Positions 1 through 7,828 are shown, numbered from the stretch's first letter. The stretch is 22,147 bases of DNA from Actinomycetes bacterium (GCA_023393755.1 JAEXCA010000149.1:1-22147); one strand, 5' to 3'. Notes: generated by a model from the letters alone, not told the origin. Program-made: numbers and translations.

Positions 1-1
1 C

Positions 2-172
2 AGCTACACCGTGCCGCTCGGCCTCAACGCTTTCCTGGACGCCAGCGGCGACAGCGCCTGGGGCCCGATGTTCGCCATGGCCGTGGTCTCGCTGGGCCCG
101 CTGTTCGGCTTCTTCCTGGCCGGTCAGCGTTACCTGACCACCGGCATCGCCACCACTGGACTGAAAGGCTGA
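2..172 (+). CDS. Carbohydrate ABC transporter permease, C-terminal fragment
   Basis: The window opens inside this gene; 56 codons to a TGA stop are visible. The segment has a hydrophobic stretch (FAMAVVSLGPLFGFFLAGQ) followed by a short tail with RYLTTGI and a final GLKG. This pattern of a last membrane helix, then QRY, a short Gly/Thr-rich stretch and a terminal KG is characteristic of MalG-type inner-membrane permeases of the CUT1 sugar importers. The protein would pass a sugar or oligosaccharide across the membrane with a partner permease and an ATPase, none of which is in view. The next gene starts 8 bp after the stop, so they are very likely co-transcribed. The substrate cannot be read from this fragment. 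Confidence 0.85.
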   Translation, partial: SYTVPLGLNAFLDASGDSAWGPMFAMAVVSLGPLFGFFLAGQRYLTTGIATTGLKG

Positions 173-180
173 CACAACCC

Positions 181-1290
181 ATGGAACGCGCACGCATCGC
201 CGTTCTCGGTGCGGGCGGGATCGGCGCCGCCGCGCACCTGCCCGCCATCGAGGCGCTGAGCGACGAAGCCGAACTGGTCGCCATCGTCGATCCGGACGCC
301 GACCGGCTGGGATCGGCGCTGCAACGGTTCGGCTGCGACCGTGGCTATGCCAGCCCGACACCGATGCTGGCCGAGCTGCGTCCGGACGTGGTGGTGGTGG
401 CCACCCCGCCGCACCTCCACGAGCCGCTGGCGATCGAGGCGATGCGGGCCGGCGCGTGGGTGTACTGCGAGAAGCCGCTGACCGGCTCGCTGGCCTCGGT
501 GGACCGGATCCGGCAGGCCGAGGAGGAGACCGGCTCCTGGTGCGTGACCGTCTCCCAGTTCCGCTACTCCGGCGGCTCCCAGCAGGTGCACGCCCAGCTC
601 GGCGCCGGACGCTGGGGCCGTCCGCTGCTCGGCATCGCGCACACCTGCTGGTACCGCGGCCCGGAGTACTGGGACGCGCCGTGGCGCGGCAAGTTCGCCA
701 CCGAGTTCGCCGGCTCGACCACCACCCAGGCCTACCACGCGGTCGACCTGCTGCTCTGGCTGATGGGTGGCGACTGGGCGACGGTGACCGGCAGCGCGGA
801 CGCGCTCTCCCGTCCGATCGAGGTCGAGGACACCAGCGCGGCGGTGGTGCGGTTCGGCAGCGGTGCGATGGCCTCGCTGGTCTCCACCGTGCTGTCGCAC
901 GACCCGGTCACCCGCCTGCAGCTGATCACCGAGCAGGCCTCGATCGCCCTCGACACGCTCTACCTGCCGCTGCTCGAGCAGTGGAGCGTCCGGACGATCG
1001 GCGAGGGGGACGTGGCGGTGCCGGTCGAGGACTGGGCGCAGGACGAACCGGCCATGCACGTGAACGCGCACCGCGCCCAGCTGGCGAACCTGCTGGCCCA
1101 CCGCCGGGCGGGCGAGCCACCGGAACTGACCACCGCCGAATCCCGCGCCACCCTGGAGTTCCTCACCGCCCTCTACAAGTCGTCGGCCACCGGGCGGACG
1201 GTGCGGCGCGGCGAGATCGTCGCCGGCGATCCCTTCTACGAAGCACTCGACGCGGGCGGACCCGCTCGGAAGGAGACCCATCATGGTTGA
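181..1290 (+). CDS. Gfo/Idh/MocA family NAD(P)-dependent sugar oxidoreductase
   Basis: 369 aa, normal family length. An N-terminal Rossmann domain has the dinucleotide loop GAGGIG (residues 10-15), an acidic residue after beta-2 (VDPDAD, 37-42) and the family signature CEKPL (96-100) with the conserved lysine K98. The C-terminal half shows the expected YHAVDLLLW stretch (185-193), where H186 and D189 sit at the usual catalytic His/Asp positions. Members oxidise or reduce a sugar, inositol or sugar-derived hydroxyl with NAD(P). Location directly after an ABC permease and overlapping a PmoA/DUF6807 gene argues for catabolism of the imported sugar. The chosen ATG lies 8 bp after the permease stop; AAAGG about 13 nt upstream is a weak RBS, so coupling to the permease is likely. 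The exact substrate is unknown. Confidence 0.9.
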   Translation: MERARIAVLGAGGIGAAAHLPAIEALSDEAELVAIVDPDADRLGSALQRFGCDRGYASPTPMLAELRPDVVVVATPPHLHEPLAIEAMRAGAWVYCEKPLTGSLASVDRIRQAEEETGSWCVTVSQFRYSGGSQQVHAQLGAGRWGRPLLGIAHTCWYRGPEYWDAPWRGKFATEFAGSTTTQAYHAVDLLLWLMGGDWATVTGSADALSRPIEVEDTSAAVVRFGSGAMASLVSTVLSHDPVTRLQLITEQASIALDTLYLPLLEQWSVRTIGEGDVAVPVEDWAQDEPAMHVNAHRAQLANLLAHRRAGEPPELTTAESRATLEFLTALYKSSATGRTVRRGEIVAGDPFYEALDAGGPARKETHHG

Positions 1291-2155
1291 GCTGCGCTGG
1301 CAGGACGGTCCCGGCGACGGGCGCCGGCTGCTGCGGGACGGCGAGCCGGCGGCCGACCTGGCGGTCGGCGAAGGGATCGAGGCGGTGAACACGCCCAAGC
1401 CGTTCGTCCATCCGTTGCGGACCCCGGGCGGCACCGTGGTGACCGGGTTCGCCCCGGAGGACCACCGCTGGCACCACGGTCTGCAGTTCGCCATGCCGCG
1501 GGTCGGCGACCACAACCTGTGGGGCGGCGGCACCTACCTGAACCCGGAGGAGGGTTACCGGGTACTGGAGGACCAGGGCGGGATCCGGCACCTCGGCTGG
1601 TCCGACGCCAGGGACGGCGCCGAGGCGGCGATCACCGAGCGCACCCGGTGGGTCGGCCACCAGGGCGAGCCGCTGCTGGACGAGACCCGGCAGTGGCGGT
1701 TCGGCTCGCCCACCGTCGGCGAGGTGCCCGCGCTGGTGGTCGACTTCGCGACCGAGCTGCGCAGCGCCACCGGCCAGGCCGTCCCGTTGCGCACCCCCGC
1801 CCAGCGGGGCCGGCCGGACGGCGGCTACGGCGGGCTCTTCCTCCGGCTGGCCGACGGCTTCGAACTGGTCGGGATCGACGACGGGCTGGCCGAGTCGGGC
1901 GGCTCGGCGCGGACCATGGTGGTACAGGGCAGGATCGGCGGGGCGCCGGTCACCCTCGGCCTGGCCTTCCTGGACGGCCCCACCCCCGGCGACCGCTGCT
2001 GGCTGCACCGCTTCGAGCCGTTCTGCGCGATCGGCTGGGCGATCGCCTACCGGCAGGGGCTCGAGGTGCCCGCCGACCAGCCGGTGGTGATCCAGCACCG
2101 GCTGCTGATCGCCGACGGCCTGGTCGAGCCCGAAGCGGTTCGCGTCCTGCTGTAG
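1283..2155 (+). CDS. PmoA/DUF6807 family protein
   Basis: 290 aa. It shows the signatures of the family annotated as 'methane oxygenase PmoA' or DUF6807: FVHPLRTPGG (41-50), DHRWHHGL (60-67) and DHNLWGGGTY (76-85). The His-rich DHxxHHGL motif could bind metal or substrate. The PmoA name is historical; these soluble proteins are not methane monooxygenase subunits. They are usually found next to Gfo/Idh/MocA oxidoreductases and sugar transporters, as here, and their chemistry is not established as far as I know. Translation is coupled to the upstream gene: AGGAG at 1271-1275 lies inside the upstream coding end, and the ATG overlaps that reading frame by 8 bp. It is the last gene of the + strand operon and converges on the LacI-type gene. 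Confidence 0.82.
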   Translation: MVELRWQDGPGDGRRLLRDGEPAADLAVGEGIEAVNTPKPFVHPLRTPGGTVVTGFAPEDHRWHHGLQFAMPRVGDHNLWGGGTYLNPEEGYRVLEDQGGIRHLGWSDARDGAEAAITERTRWVGHQGEPLLDETRQWRFGSPTVGEVPALVVDFATELRSATGQAVPLRTPAQRGRPDGGYGGLFLRLADGFELVGIDDGLAESGGSARTMVVQGRIGGAPVTLGLAFLDGPTPGDRCWLHRFEPFCAIGWAIAYRQGLEVPADQPVVIQHRLLIADGLVEPEAVRVLL

Positions 2156-2160
2156 CGATC

Positions 2161-2232
2161 CCTGAGGTCGCGAAGCGTGGGTCTCGAAGGGTCGCGGGGG
2201 CTTCGAGACTCGGCCCTGCGGGCCGACCTCAG
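2161..2232. repeat. Nested palindromic intergenic element, possible bidirectional terminator
   Basis: Six bases after the stop of the DUF6807 gene lies a 72-bp element with three perfect inverted repeats. The outer arms are CTGAGGTCG (2162-2170) and CGACCTCAG (2224-2232). An inner pair is GTCTCGAAG (2181-2189) and CTTCGAGAC (2201-2209). A short hairpin is CGGCCC-tgc-GGGCCG (2211-2225). The last overlaps the right outer arm, so alternative folds are possible. It lies between convergent genes and has no T-tract. It could stop transcription from both sides, or it could be one copy of a dispersed REP-type element common in actinobacterial genomes; the second idea is from memory and cannot be tested inside one window. 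Confidence 0.6.
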
Positions 2233-2361
2233 CCATCGTTGGGGTGCCGGTCGGCCCTTCGTTGGGGTGCTGGTCGGCCCTTCGTTGGGTGACGGTCGGC
2301 CCATCGGTGGGGGGCGGTCAGCCCATCGGTGGGTGGCGGTCAGCCCATCGCTGGGGCGGTG
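2231..2361. repeat. Imperfect ~22-bp tandem repeat, about six copies, entering the LacI-type gene
   Basis: Units begin at 2231, 2253, 2276, 2298, 2320 and 2342, are 22 or 23 bp long, and have the approximate form rGCCCwTCGkTGGGtGsCGGTC. Copies 4 and 5 are nearly identical; copies 1 and 6 are the most diverged. The final copy encodes the last codons of the LacI-type regulator on the minus strand (ATGGGCTGA), and every complete minus-strand copy would carry the same Ala/Met-Gly-stop-like end. The array therefore probably grew by duplication of the 3' end of that gene, or the gene captured its stop from the array. There are no spacers, so it is not a CRISPR. Confidence 0.75.
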
Positions 2362-3353
2362 GAACTGCGGACCAGCAGCTGCGGTGCCGGATCGGTGACC
2401 ACGACGTCCTCCAGCGGGGCGCCCTCGAGGTGATCCAGCAGCATGGCCGCCGCCCGTTCGCCCGACTCCGCCATCGGCAGCGCGACGGTGGTCAGCGGCG
2501 GGCTGGTGTAGCGGGCGTTCCAGGCGTCCTGCACCGACACCATGGAGAGCTCCTGCGGCACCTTCACCCCGGCGTTCACCGCGGTGGCCAGCGCGCCCAC
2601 GGCCGCGTTCACGCTCGCCACGACGATGCCGGTCGGCCGGTCGTCCAGCGCGATCAGCCTGGTGATCGCCTCGGCGCCGGCCGGTGCCTCCCAGCCGCCG
2701 GGCTGGATCCAGGGCTCCTGGACGTCCAGACCCCACTCCCCGGCCGCCTCGCGGAAGGCGGCGAGCCGGCGGGCGGCGGCGTCGTGGTGGGGGGCGCCGG
2801 CGATGAACCCCACCCGGCGGTGCCCGAGTTCGCGCAGGTGCCCCAGCGCGATCCGGACGGCCGCCCGGTCGTCCAGCGCCACCGAGCCGCGGTGGCCGTC
2901 CAGCCGGGAGTTGAACAGCACCACCGGCAGCTCGACCTGCAGCATGGCGGCCAGGCTGAGGTCGTCGTACTGCTCGGCCCGCTGGATGACCACGCCGTCC
3001 ACCCTGCCGTTGCCGATCAGCCGGGCGAGCGTCGCCCGGCCGAGGTCGGAGGCGTCGATCTGCCCCAGCAGCACCACCGTCTCCCGCCGTTCGCAGGCGC
3101 GGGTGACGCCCTCGTGCAACGGGCCGAAGATGGCGTTGTTGACCTCGGGGACGACCAGGGCGATGGCGCCGGCGCGGGAGAGCCGCAGCGCCCGGGCCCG
3201 GTGGTCGGGGACGTAGTTGAGTTCGGCGGCGACCTTGTGGATGCGGGCGCGGGTCTCGGCGCTGATCCGCGCGTTCACGTCGTTGGTGAGCGCCCTGGAG
3301 GCTACCGAGACCGAGACGCCGGCCAGGGCCGCCACGTCCTTGAGTCCGGCCAT
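2340..3353 (-). CDS. LacI family transcriptional regulator
   Basis: 337 aa, typical LacI/GalR length. The N-terminus (GLKDVAALAGVSVSVASRAL, residues 3-22) is a textbook LacI helix-turn-helix with S-V-A-S-R recognition residues. A hinge region around residues 45-62 (NYVPDHRARALR) leads to a periplasmic-binding-protein-like sensor domain with GHLRELGHRRVGFIAG in the middle and PLTTVALPM near the end. It should bind a sugar or sugar acid and act as a repressor. It is the last gene of the minus-strand block, 52 bp after the FAD oxidoreductase. Its likely targets are the two 18-bp sites at 8953 and 10457. The start is preceded by AGGAC about 5 nt upstream. The stop codon sits inside the tandem repeat. 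Confidence 0.93.
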   Translation of the reverse strand: MAGLKDVAALAGVSVSVASRALTNDVNARISAETRARIHKVAAELNYVPDHRARALRLSRAGAIALVVPEVNNAIFGPLHEGVTRACERRETVVLLGQIDASDLGRATLARLIGNGRVDGVVIQRAEQYDDLSLAAMLQVELPVVLFNSRLDGHRGSVALDDRAAVRIALGHLRELGHRRVGFIAGAPHHDAAARRLAAFREAAGEWGLDVQEPWIQPGGWEAPAGAEAITRLIALDDRPTGIVVASVNAAVGALATAVNAGVKVPQELSMVSVQDAWNARYTSPPLTTVALPMAESGERAAAMLLDHLEGAPLEDVVVTDPAPQLLVRSSTAPAMG

Positions 3354-3370
3354 CGTGTCCTGTTGCTAGG

Positions 3371-3384
3371 GGATCGCGCGATCC
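3371..3384. promoter_or_regulatory. 14-bp perfect palindrome upstream of the LacI-type gene
   Basis: GGATCGCGCGATCC is a perfect palindrome in the 52-bp gap between the FAD oxidoreductase and the LacI-type start, ending 18 bp before the ATG. It does not match the 18-bp motif found at 8953 and 10457. It could be an autoregulatory operator or a short processing hairpin in the polycistronic RNA. No convincing -10/-35 pair is visible around it. Confidence 0.35.
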
Positions 3385-3405
3385 GCAGGCGAAGTGAGAG
3401 ACATG

Positions 3406-4806
3406 CTAGCGCGCGGAGGCGGCGCCGAGCACGCTTCCGGCGGCCTCCATCCGGGCGCGGACCCGGCCCGGGTCGAGGGCCCGGAACGGGACGGAGCCGG
3501 CGAGCGACAGCGCGGTGGCCTGCCCCGCCGCGTGGCCGTACTCGAAGCACTGCGCGGTGACCCGGGCGGAGGCCAGGGCCTCGTGCTCGGCCCCGAGGCA
3601 CCTCCCGGCGACGATCACGTTCTCGCCCCGCTCCGGGACCAGCGCGCCGAACGGCACCTCGTAGTGGTCGTCGATCAGCCAGTGCAGCTTGGGACGGGCG
3701 CCGTCGTGCAGCTCGATCGGCCAGGGCGAGCGGACGATGCCGTCGTCGCGCTTGCGGCAGGCCACCACGTCCTCGTTGCGGAGATCCGCGGTGGAGGCGA
3801 TGCTGCGGGTCTGCCGGATGCCGGCCTCGACGCCGGTGTCCACCACGAAGGCGCGCTCGCAGCCGGGCAGCCGGCCGGCCAGGAAGGCCGCGTAGGAGCG
3901 GACCTGGCGGCGGCCGTCGATCTCGGCGATGGTGAAGTCCTCGGGGTCGATCACATTGAGCACCCGCCCCGCCGGGCCGGCCAGCCGGGTGGCGTTCACC
4001 AGGAGCTCGCCGGGTCGGGTGGTGCCGAAGATCCAGATCTTCTCCCGGGGCAGGTCGGCGCCGGCGGCCCGGGCGGCGACGATCGCCGCGGTGACCTGCG
4101 GCGGGCAGATGGTGTCCTCGCCGTAGGCGGCCCAGAACCGGTCGGTGTCGACGCCGCCGAGGCGGAAGAACATGGTGGGGTTCTGGATCCGGCCGTCCTG
4201 GCCGAAGCGGTACCGGCCGCCGCCGCGGGAGACCACGGCGGCGTCGCCGGAGGCGTCGACGATCCGGGCGGCGTGCACCGCCGTGCGGCCGGCGTTGGAC
4301 TCCAGGACCACCCCGAGGTACCGGTCCTCCGCCATCACCACCGCGGCGACCACCGCGTGGTAGACCACCCGGACCCCGGCGCCGGTCAGCAGGGCGTCGG
4401 CGGTCTCCCGCCAGACCAGCGGATCGTGCGCCACCGTCCAGGTCTTGCCGTACCGCTGCGGCGCGGTCAGGCCGCCGCGCGCCGCCAGCTCGGCCCGGAA
4501 CCGTTCGGTGAACCCGTGCACCACCTGCACCGGCCCGGCCTGCGGGTCGTCCGAGGCCAGGTACAGGCCGCAGATCGTGCCGGACATGCCGGCCACCGCC
4601 GCGCCGCCGGCGAAGCCGTACCGCTCGACCAGCAGGACGTCGAGGCCGGCCTCGGCCGCGACCGTGGCCGCCGCCACGCCGGCGGCGCCCGCCCCGACCA
4701 CCAGCAGGTCGACCTCGGCCAGCACCGGCAGGCCGTGGTCCGGGCCGACCCCGGCATCGCGCCGCCACGCCTCCAGGTGCGGTGAGGTGTGGGTCGGCAG
4801 GGCCAT
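3406..4806 (-). CDS. FAD-dependent oxidoreductase (PF12831-type)
   Basis: 466 aa. The N-terminus has the FAD-binding Rossmann motif VVGAGAAG (36-43) and the ribose-binding acidic residue E61 in LLVERYGFAGG. The second FAD motif, DASGDA, is at about 184-189. A C-terminal FAD-domain segment includes ENVIVAGRCLGAEHEAL and a following A-S-A-R-V. This arrangement fits the FAD_oxidored family, often found in sugar and sugar-acid gene clusters and thought to oxidise a hydroxyl or amine of a small substrate. No signal peptide is seen, so it is probably cytoplasmic. The start has GAGGAG 5 nt upstream, and the gap from the enoyl-CoA hydratase stop is 15 bp, so they form one operon. The substrate is unknown. 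Confidence 0.85.
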   Translation of the reverse strand: MALPTHTSPHLEAWRRDAGVGPDHGLPVLAEVDLLVVGAGAAGVAAATVAAEAGLDVLLVERYGFAGGAAVAGMSGTICGLYLASDDPQAGPVQVVHGFTERFRAELAARGGLTAPQRYGKTWTVAHDPLVWRETADALLTGAGVRVVYHAVVAAVVMAEDRYLGVVLESNAGRTAVHAARIVDASGDAAVVSRGGGRYRFGQDGRIQNPTMFFRLGGVDTDRFWAAYGEDTICPPQVTAAIVAARAAGADLPREKIWIFGTTRPGELLVNATRLAGPAGRVLNVIDPEDFTIAEIDGRRQVRSYAAFLAGRLPGCERAFVVDTGVEAGIRQTRSIASTADLRNEDVVACRKRDDGIVRSPWPIELHDGARPKLHWLIDDHYEVPFGALVPERGENVIVAGRCLGAEHEALASARVTAQCFEYGHAAGQATALSLAGSVPFRALDPGRVRARMEAAGSVLGAASAR

Positions 4807-4821
4807 GGTGGCTCCTCGGGG

Positions 4822-5601
4822 TCAGGCCCCGGTGAACCGGGGCGGTCTCTTCTCGATGAACGCGGCGATGCCCTCGGCGCCGTCGCGGCTGGCGAACCTG
4901 GCGAGCAGCTCGGTGGTCTCGGTCTCGGCGCCGGCGTCCGGCCAGGGCGGCTCGGCGGCCAGGATCGCCCGCTTGGCCGACGCCATGGCCAGCGGCGCGC
5001 GTCCGGCCAGCTCCTCGACCAGGCCGTCCAGCCGCTCGGTCAGGCCGCCGGCGGGGACGAGTTCGGCGACGATCCCCAGTTCGTGGGCGGTCGGCGCGTC
5101 CAGCAGGGTGGCGCCGAGGATCAGGGCGCGGCTGCGGCGGCTGCCGATCGCCCGGGTCAGCCGCTGGGTGCCTCCCCAGCCCGGGATCAGGCCCAGGCGG
5201 GCCTCCGGCAGTCCGAACCGCGCGCCGGGGTCGGCGATGATCAGGTCGCTGGCCAGGGCCAGTTCGAACCCGCCGCCCAGGCAGGGGCCCGCCACCGCGG
5301 CGACCACCACGGCGGGCAGCTCCTCCAGCATCCGGCACAGCCGGCGGGCCGACCGGGTGAACGCCTCCAGCCGGTCCAGCTGGGCTCCCGGGTCGGCATA
5401 GGAGGCGATGTCGGCGCCGGCGCAGAACGCGCCGCCCGCCCCGCGGAGGGTGACGATCCGCACCCCGCGGTCGGCGGCCGTCGCGATCGCCTCGGTGAGC
5501 GTGGCCAGCATCTCCGGCGAGATGGCGTTGCGGGCGGCGGGCCGGTTCAGCACGATCGCGAGACGTCCCGCGGTGTGCTCGACCAGGACGTCACCGGTCA
5601 C
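4822..5601 (-). CDS. Enoyl-CoA hydratase/isomerase family protein
   Basis: 259 aa, normal crotonase length, starting at GTG and overlapping the stop of the CoA-transferase by 4 bp (GTGA). The first oxyanion-hole motif is GAFCAGADI (57-65); the second is GPCLGGGFELA (105-115). Both glutamates used by true hydratases are present: E113 in GGGFEL and E133 in LPEARLG, followed by the GWGGTQRLTR signature (141-150). It should therefore hydrate a 2-enoyl-CoA, or run the reverse dehydration, rather than be an isomerase-only relative. Being translationally coupled to a CoA-transferase implies that the CoA-transferase makes its thioester substrate. The longer in-frame extension upstream overlaps the CoA-transferase and lacks crotonase features. 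Confidence 0.92.
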   Translation of the reverse strand: MTGDVLVEHTAGRLAIVLNRPAARNAISPEMLATLTEAIATAADRGVRIVTLRGAGGAFCAGADIASYADPGAQLDRLEAFTRSARRLCRMLEELPAVVVAAVAGPCLGGGFELALASDLIIADPGARFGLPEARLGLIPGWGGTQRLTRAIGSRRSRALILGATLLDAPTAHELGIVAELVPAGGLTERLDGLVEELAGRAPLAMASAKRAILAAEPPWPDAGAETETTELLARFASRDGAEGIAAFIEKRPPRFTGA

Positions 5602-6776
5602 GCGATCGCTCCCTGGTCGCGGAGCCGGGCGACCTCGTCGGCCGGGTAGCCGAGTTCGTCCAGCACCCCGGTGGTGTCGGCGCCCAGGCCGGGGGGCGGC
5701 GTCCGGACGCCCGGGCGCTCGCCGCCGTAGACCACCGGATGCTTGAGCACCCGGACGGCGCCGGCTCGCTCGTCCTCGAAGCTGTCGAAGGAGTCGTTGA
5801 AGGCGACCTGGGGATCGGCGATCACCGCGTCGTAGTCGTTGACCGGGGCGAACCACATCCGCTGCCGGGTGAAGTGCTCCGACCACTCCGCGGTGGTCCG
5901 GCTCCGCAGGTGCCCGGCGATCCGGGCGTTGATGTCGTCCCGCCGGTCGTAGGCCTCGGCCGGCGCTACCTCGGCGAACCACTCGTCCTCGAAGACGGTG
6001 CGGAGCGCGTCCAGGCTGGTCAGCGAGACGCACAGGTGGCCGTCGGCGGTGGCGAAGACGCCGTAGGGGGCGGTGTAGAAGGGGGAGGAGACGCCGGTGG
6101 CCGAGCGGGAGTGGGGGAAGCCGTTCAGGGCGTAGGTGAGCGGCTCGATCTGCAGGTCGAGGGCGGCGTTGAGCAGGTTCGACTCGACCAGGGTTCCCTG
6201 ACCGGTGCGGGCCCGGCCGTGCAGCGCCGCCAGGATGCCGAAGGCGCCGAGCACCGCGGCGTGCTGGTCGACCACGCAGGCGCCGACCGGGGTGGGGGCC
6301 TCGCCGCCGCGTCCGGTGGCCATCGCCAGGCCGGAGAGGGCCTGGATCAGGACGTCCTGGCCGGGCCGGTCGCGGTACGGGCCGTTCGTCCCATAGCCGG
6401 AGAGCGAGGCGTAGACCAGTCCGGGATTGGATCCGCTGAGTTCGGCGTAGCCCAGCCCGAGCCGGTCGAGCGTGCCGGGCCGGAAGCTCTCGATCAGCAC
6501 GTCGGCGGAGTCGACCAGGCGGCGGATCACGGCGAGCCCGTCGGCGTTCTTGAGGTCGACCACGATGCTGCGGACATTGCGGTTGCCGAGGGCGAAGAAC
6601 GGCGAGTAGCCGTTGAGGAAGCGGTCCGGGCCGGTCCAGCTGCGTTCGAAGGCCCCGCCGCGCGGTTCGACCTTGATCACCTCGGCGCCCAGATCGGCCA
6701 GCAGCTGGCTGGCCGACGGGCCCTGCAGGAAGTGGGTGAAGCTGACCACCCGGATACCGTCGAGCATGCCGCCCAT
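5598..6776 (-). CDS. CaiB/BaiF (class III) CoA-transferase
   Basis: 392 aa. The N-terminus (VVSFTHFLQGPSASQLL) resembles formyl-CoA transferase, and family features follow: LGAEVIKVEPRGG (29-41), NRNVRSIVVDLKN (65-77), ADVLIESFRPGTLDRLGLGY (91-110) and GYGTNGPYRDRPGQD (127-141). D170 in GACVVDQHAA aligns with the catalytic aspartate of formyl-CoA transferase (D169 there), which forms the acyl-aspartyl anhydride. It moves CoA from a donor thioester to a carboxylic acid. The ATG overlaps the stop of the epimerase-like gene (ATGA), and its own stop overlaps the hydratase start, so three genes are coupled. A second in-frame ATG is three codons in. The acid it activates is unknown; context suggests a sugar-derived or glycoside-derived acid. 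Confidence 0.93.
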   Translation of the reverse strand: MGGMLDGIRVVSFTHFLQGPSASQLLADLGAEVIKVEPRGGAFERSWTGPDRFLNGYSPFFALGNRNVRSIVVDLKNADGLAVIRRLVDSADVLIESFRPGTLDRLGLGYAELSGSNPGLVYASLSGYGTNGPYRDRPGQDVLIQALSGLAMATGRGGEAPTPVGACVVDQHAAVLGAFGILAALHGRARTGQGTLVESNLLNAALDLQIEPLTYALNGFPHSRSATGVSSPFYTAPYGVFATADGHLCVSLTSLDALRTVFEDEWFAEVAPAEAYDRRDDINARIAGHLRSRTTAEWSEHFTRQRMWFAPVNDYDAVIADPQVAFNDSFDSFEDERAGAVRVLKHPVVYGGERPGVRTPPPGLGADTTGVLDELGYPADEVARLRDQGAIA

Positions 6777-7828
6777 CAGAACACCCCGTCCCGGATCTGG
6801 AACTTGCTGGGCTTGCCGTAGAGCTGCTGGTCCCGCTCCACCCAGTCGGCCACCCACCGCACCATCGCGTCCACCGGGACCACCGGATGGCCGAGCAGGG
6901 CGGCGGCGCGGTCGCAGTTGACCGCCAGCGAGAAGTCGCTCTCCTCGCCTTCGAGGACCGGCTCCACGCCGAACAGCTCGCCGAAGGACTCTGCCAGCCG
7001 GCGCACCGAGACGATCTCCGGGGCGCCGATGTTGATCGGCGTCGCCGGCGTCTCGACCCGGCTGAGCAGCCGCGCGAAGTGGTTGATCGCGTCGCCCTGC
7101 CACTCGATGTTCACGTTGCCGGTGGCCAGCGGGATGGGCGTCCGGTTCTTCACCCAGGAGGCGATCTCCTGCAGCACCCCGTAGCGCATGTCGATGGCGT
7201 AGACGAACCTGACCAGCCGGCCCGGCGTGCCGTGCAGCCGGGAGAAGTACTGGAAGGTGCGCTCCCGGCCGACCACCGAGTTGGCGTACTCGCCCGGACG
7301 GGCGGTCGGCGGGGTGGCCTCGGTCACGCCGCCGCGGCGCGGATCCGACCAGGGGTAGACGTGGATGGTCGACAGTGCGACGATCCGGGAATGCCGGAAG
7401 GCCTCGGCGACGTACGCGGGCACCAGGGTGTTCATCGCCCAGAGGAAGTCCTCGCGTCCGCGGTAGTCGAACTTCAGCCCGGCCATGTAGATCACGTTCG
7501 GCAGCTTCGGCAGCGCCTCCACCGCGTCCCGGTCGAGCAGGTCGGCGGTGATGGTCTCGACGCCGGCGGCGTGCAGCCGCTGGGCCGAGCCGGGTTCGCT
7601 GAACCGGGCCACGCCGACCACCCGCTTGTGCGGCGCGGCCCGCTTGATCAGCCGTGCCAGCCCGATCCCCATCTTGCCGGCGACGCCGAGCACGATCACG
7701 TCCCCGTCCAGGGCGGCGAGTTCGCGCACCGTGTCGGGCGTCGGGCGGGACATGAACTCGTCGAGCGCCTCGACGTCGGCGAACCGCTCCGGGAGCGAGT
7801 CGAAGGTGAGCAGTGCGGTGTCGGTCAT
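6776..7828 (-). CDS. NAD-dependent epimerase/dehydratase-like protein with atypical active site
   Basis: 350 aa. An extended-SDR-type Rossmann fold is shown by VIVLGVAGKMGIGLARL (45-61; glycines 48, 51 and 54), with NVIYMAGLKF (111-120) at the position of the usual NAAA-type motif and ALSTIHVYP (151-159) carrying the Ser/Thr strand. The expected catalytic Y-x-x-x-K reads YANSV (181-185), so the lysine is missing; Y181 is retained. From memory, relatives in clusters with DapA-like and enolase-like genes also lack this lysine, so it may be typical of the subfamily rather than a defect. AGGGAGA precedes the chosen ATG; an in-frame upstream ATG at 7894 would lie inside the DapA-like gene and is less likely. 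The reaction is unknown. Confidence 0.83.
   Translation of the reverse strand: MTDTALLTFDSLPERFADVEALDEFMSRPTPDTVRELAALDGDVIVLGVAGKMGIGLARLIKRAAPHKRVVGVARFSEPGSAQRLHAAGVETITADLLDRDAVEALPKLPNVIYMAGLKFDYRGREDFLWAMNTLVPAYVAEAFRHSRIVALSTIHVYPWSDPRRGGVTEATPPTARPGEYANSVVGRERTFQYFSRLHGTPGRLVRFVYAIDMRYGVLQEIASWVKNRTPIPLATGNVNIEWQGDAINHFARLLSRVETPATPINIGAPEIVSVRRLAESFGELFGVEPVLEGEESDFSLAVNCDRAAALLGHPVVPVDAMVRWVADWVERDQQLYGKPSKFQIRDGVF

Noticed and set aside
181..2155. C-glycoside deglycosidation system (DgpA-type oxidoreductase with DgpB/C)
   Set aside because: The Gfo/Idh/MocA protein has the general fold, but no DgpB/DgpC-like genes accompany it; the partner is a DUF6807 protein.
2231..2361. Possible CRISPR array
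   Set aside because: Repeats are directly adjacent, imperfect and without unique spacers; no cas genes are near.
3302..5338. 678-residue minus-strand open frame
   Set aside because: Low-complexity Arg/Gly/Pro/Ala composition; it overlaps the FAD oxidoreductase, the hydratase and the regulator in another frame. A shadow frame of high-GC DNA.
4822..5601. Feruloyl-CoA hydratase/lyase for aromatic side chains
   Set aside because: Only general crotonase motifs are visible and the sequence around the substrate pocket does not resemble that subfamily; no vanillin or aromatic genes are in the window.
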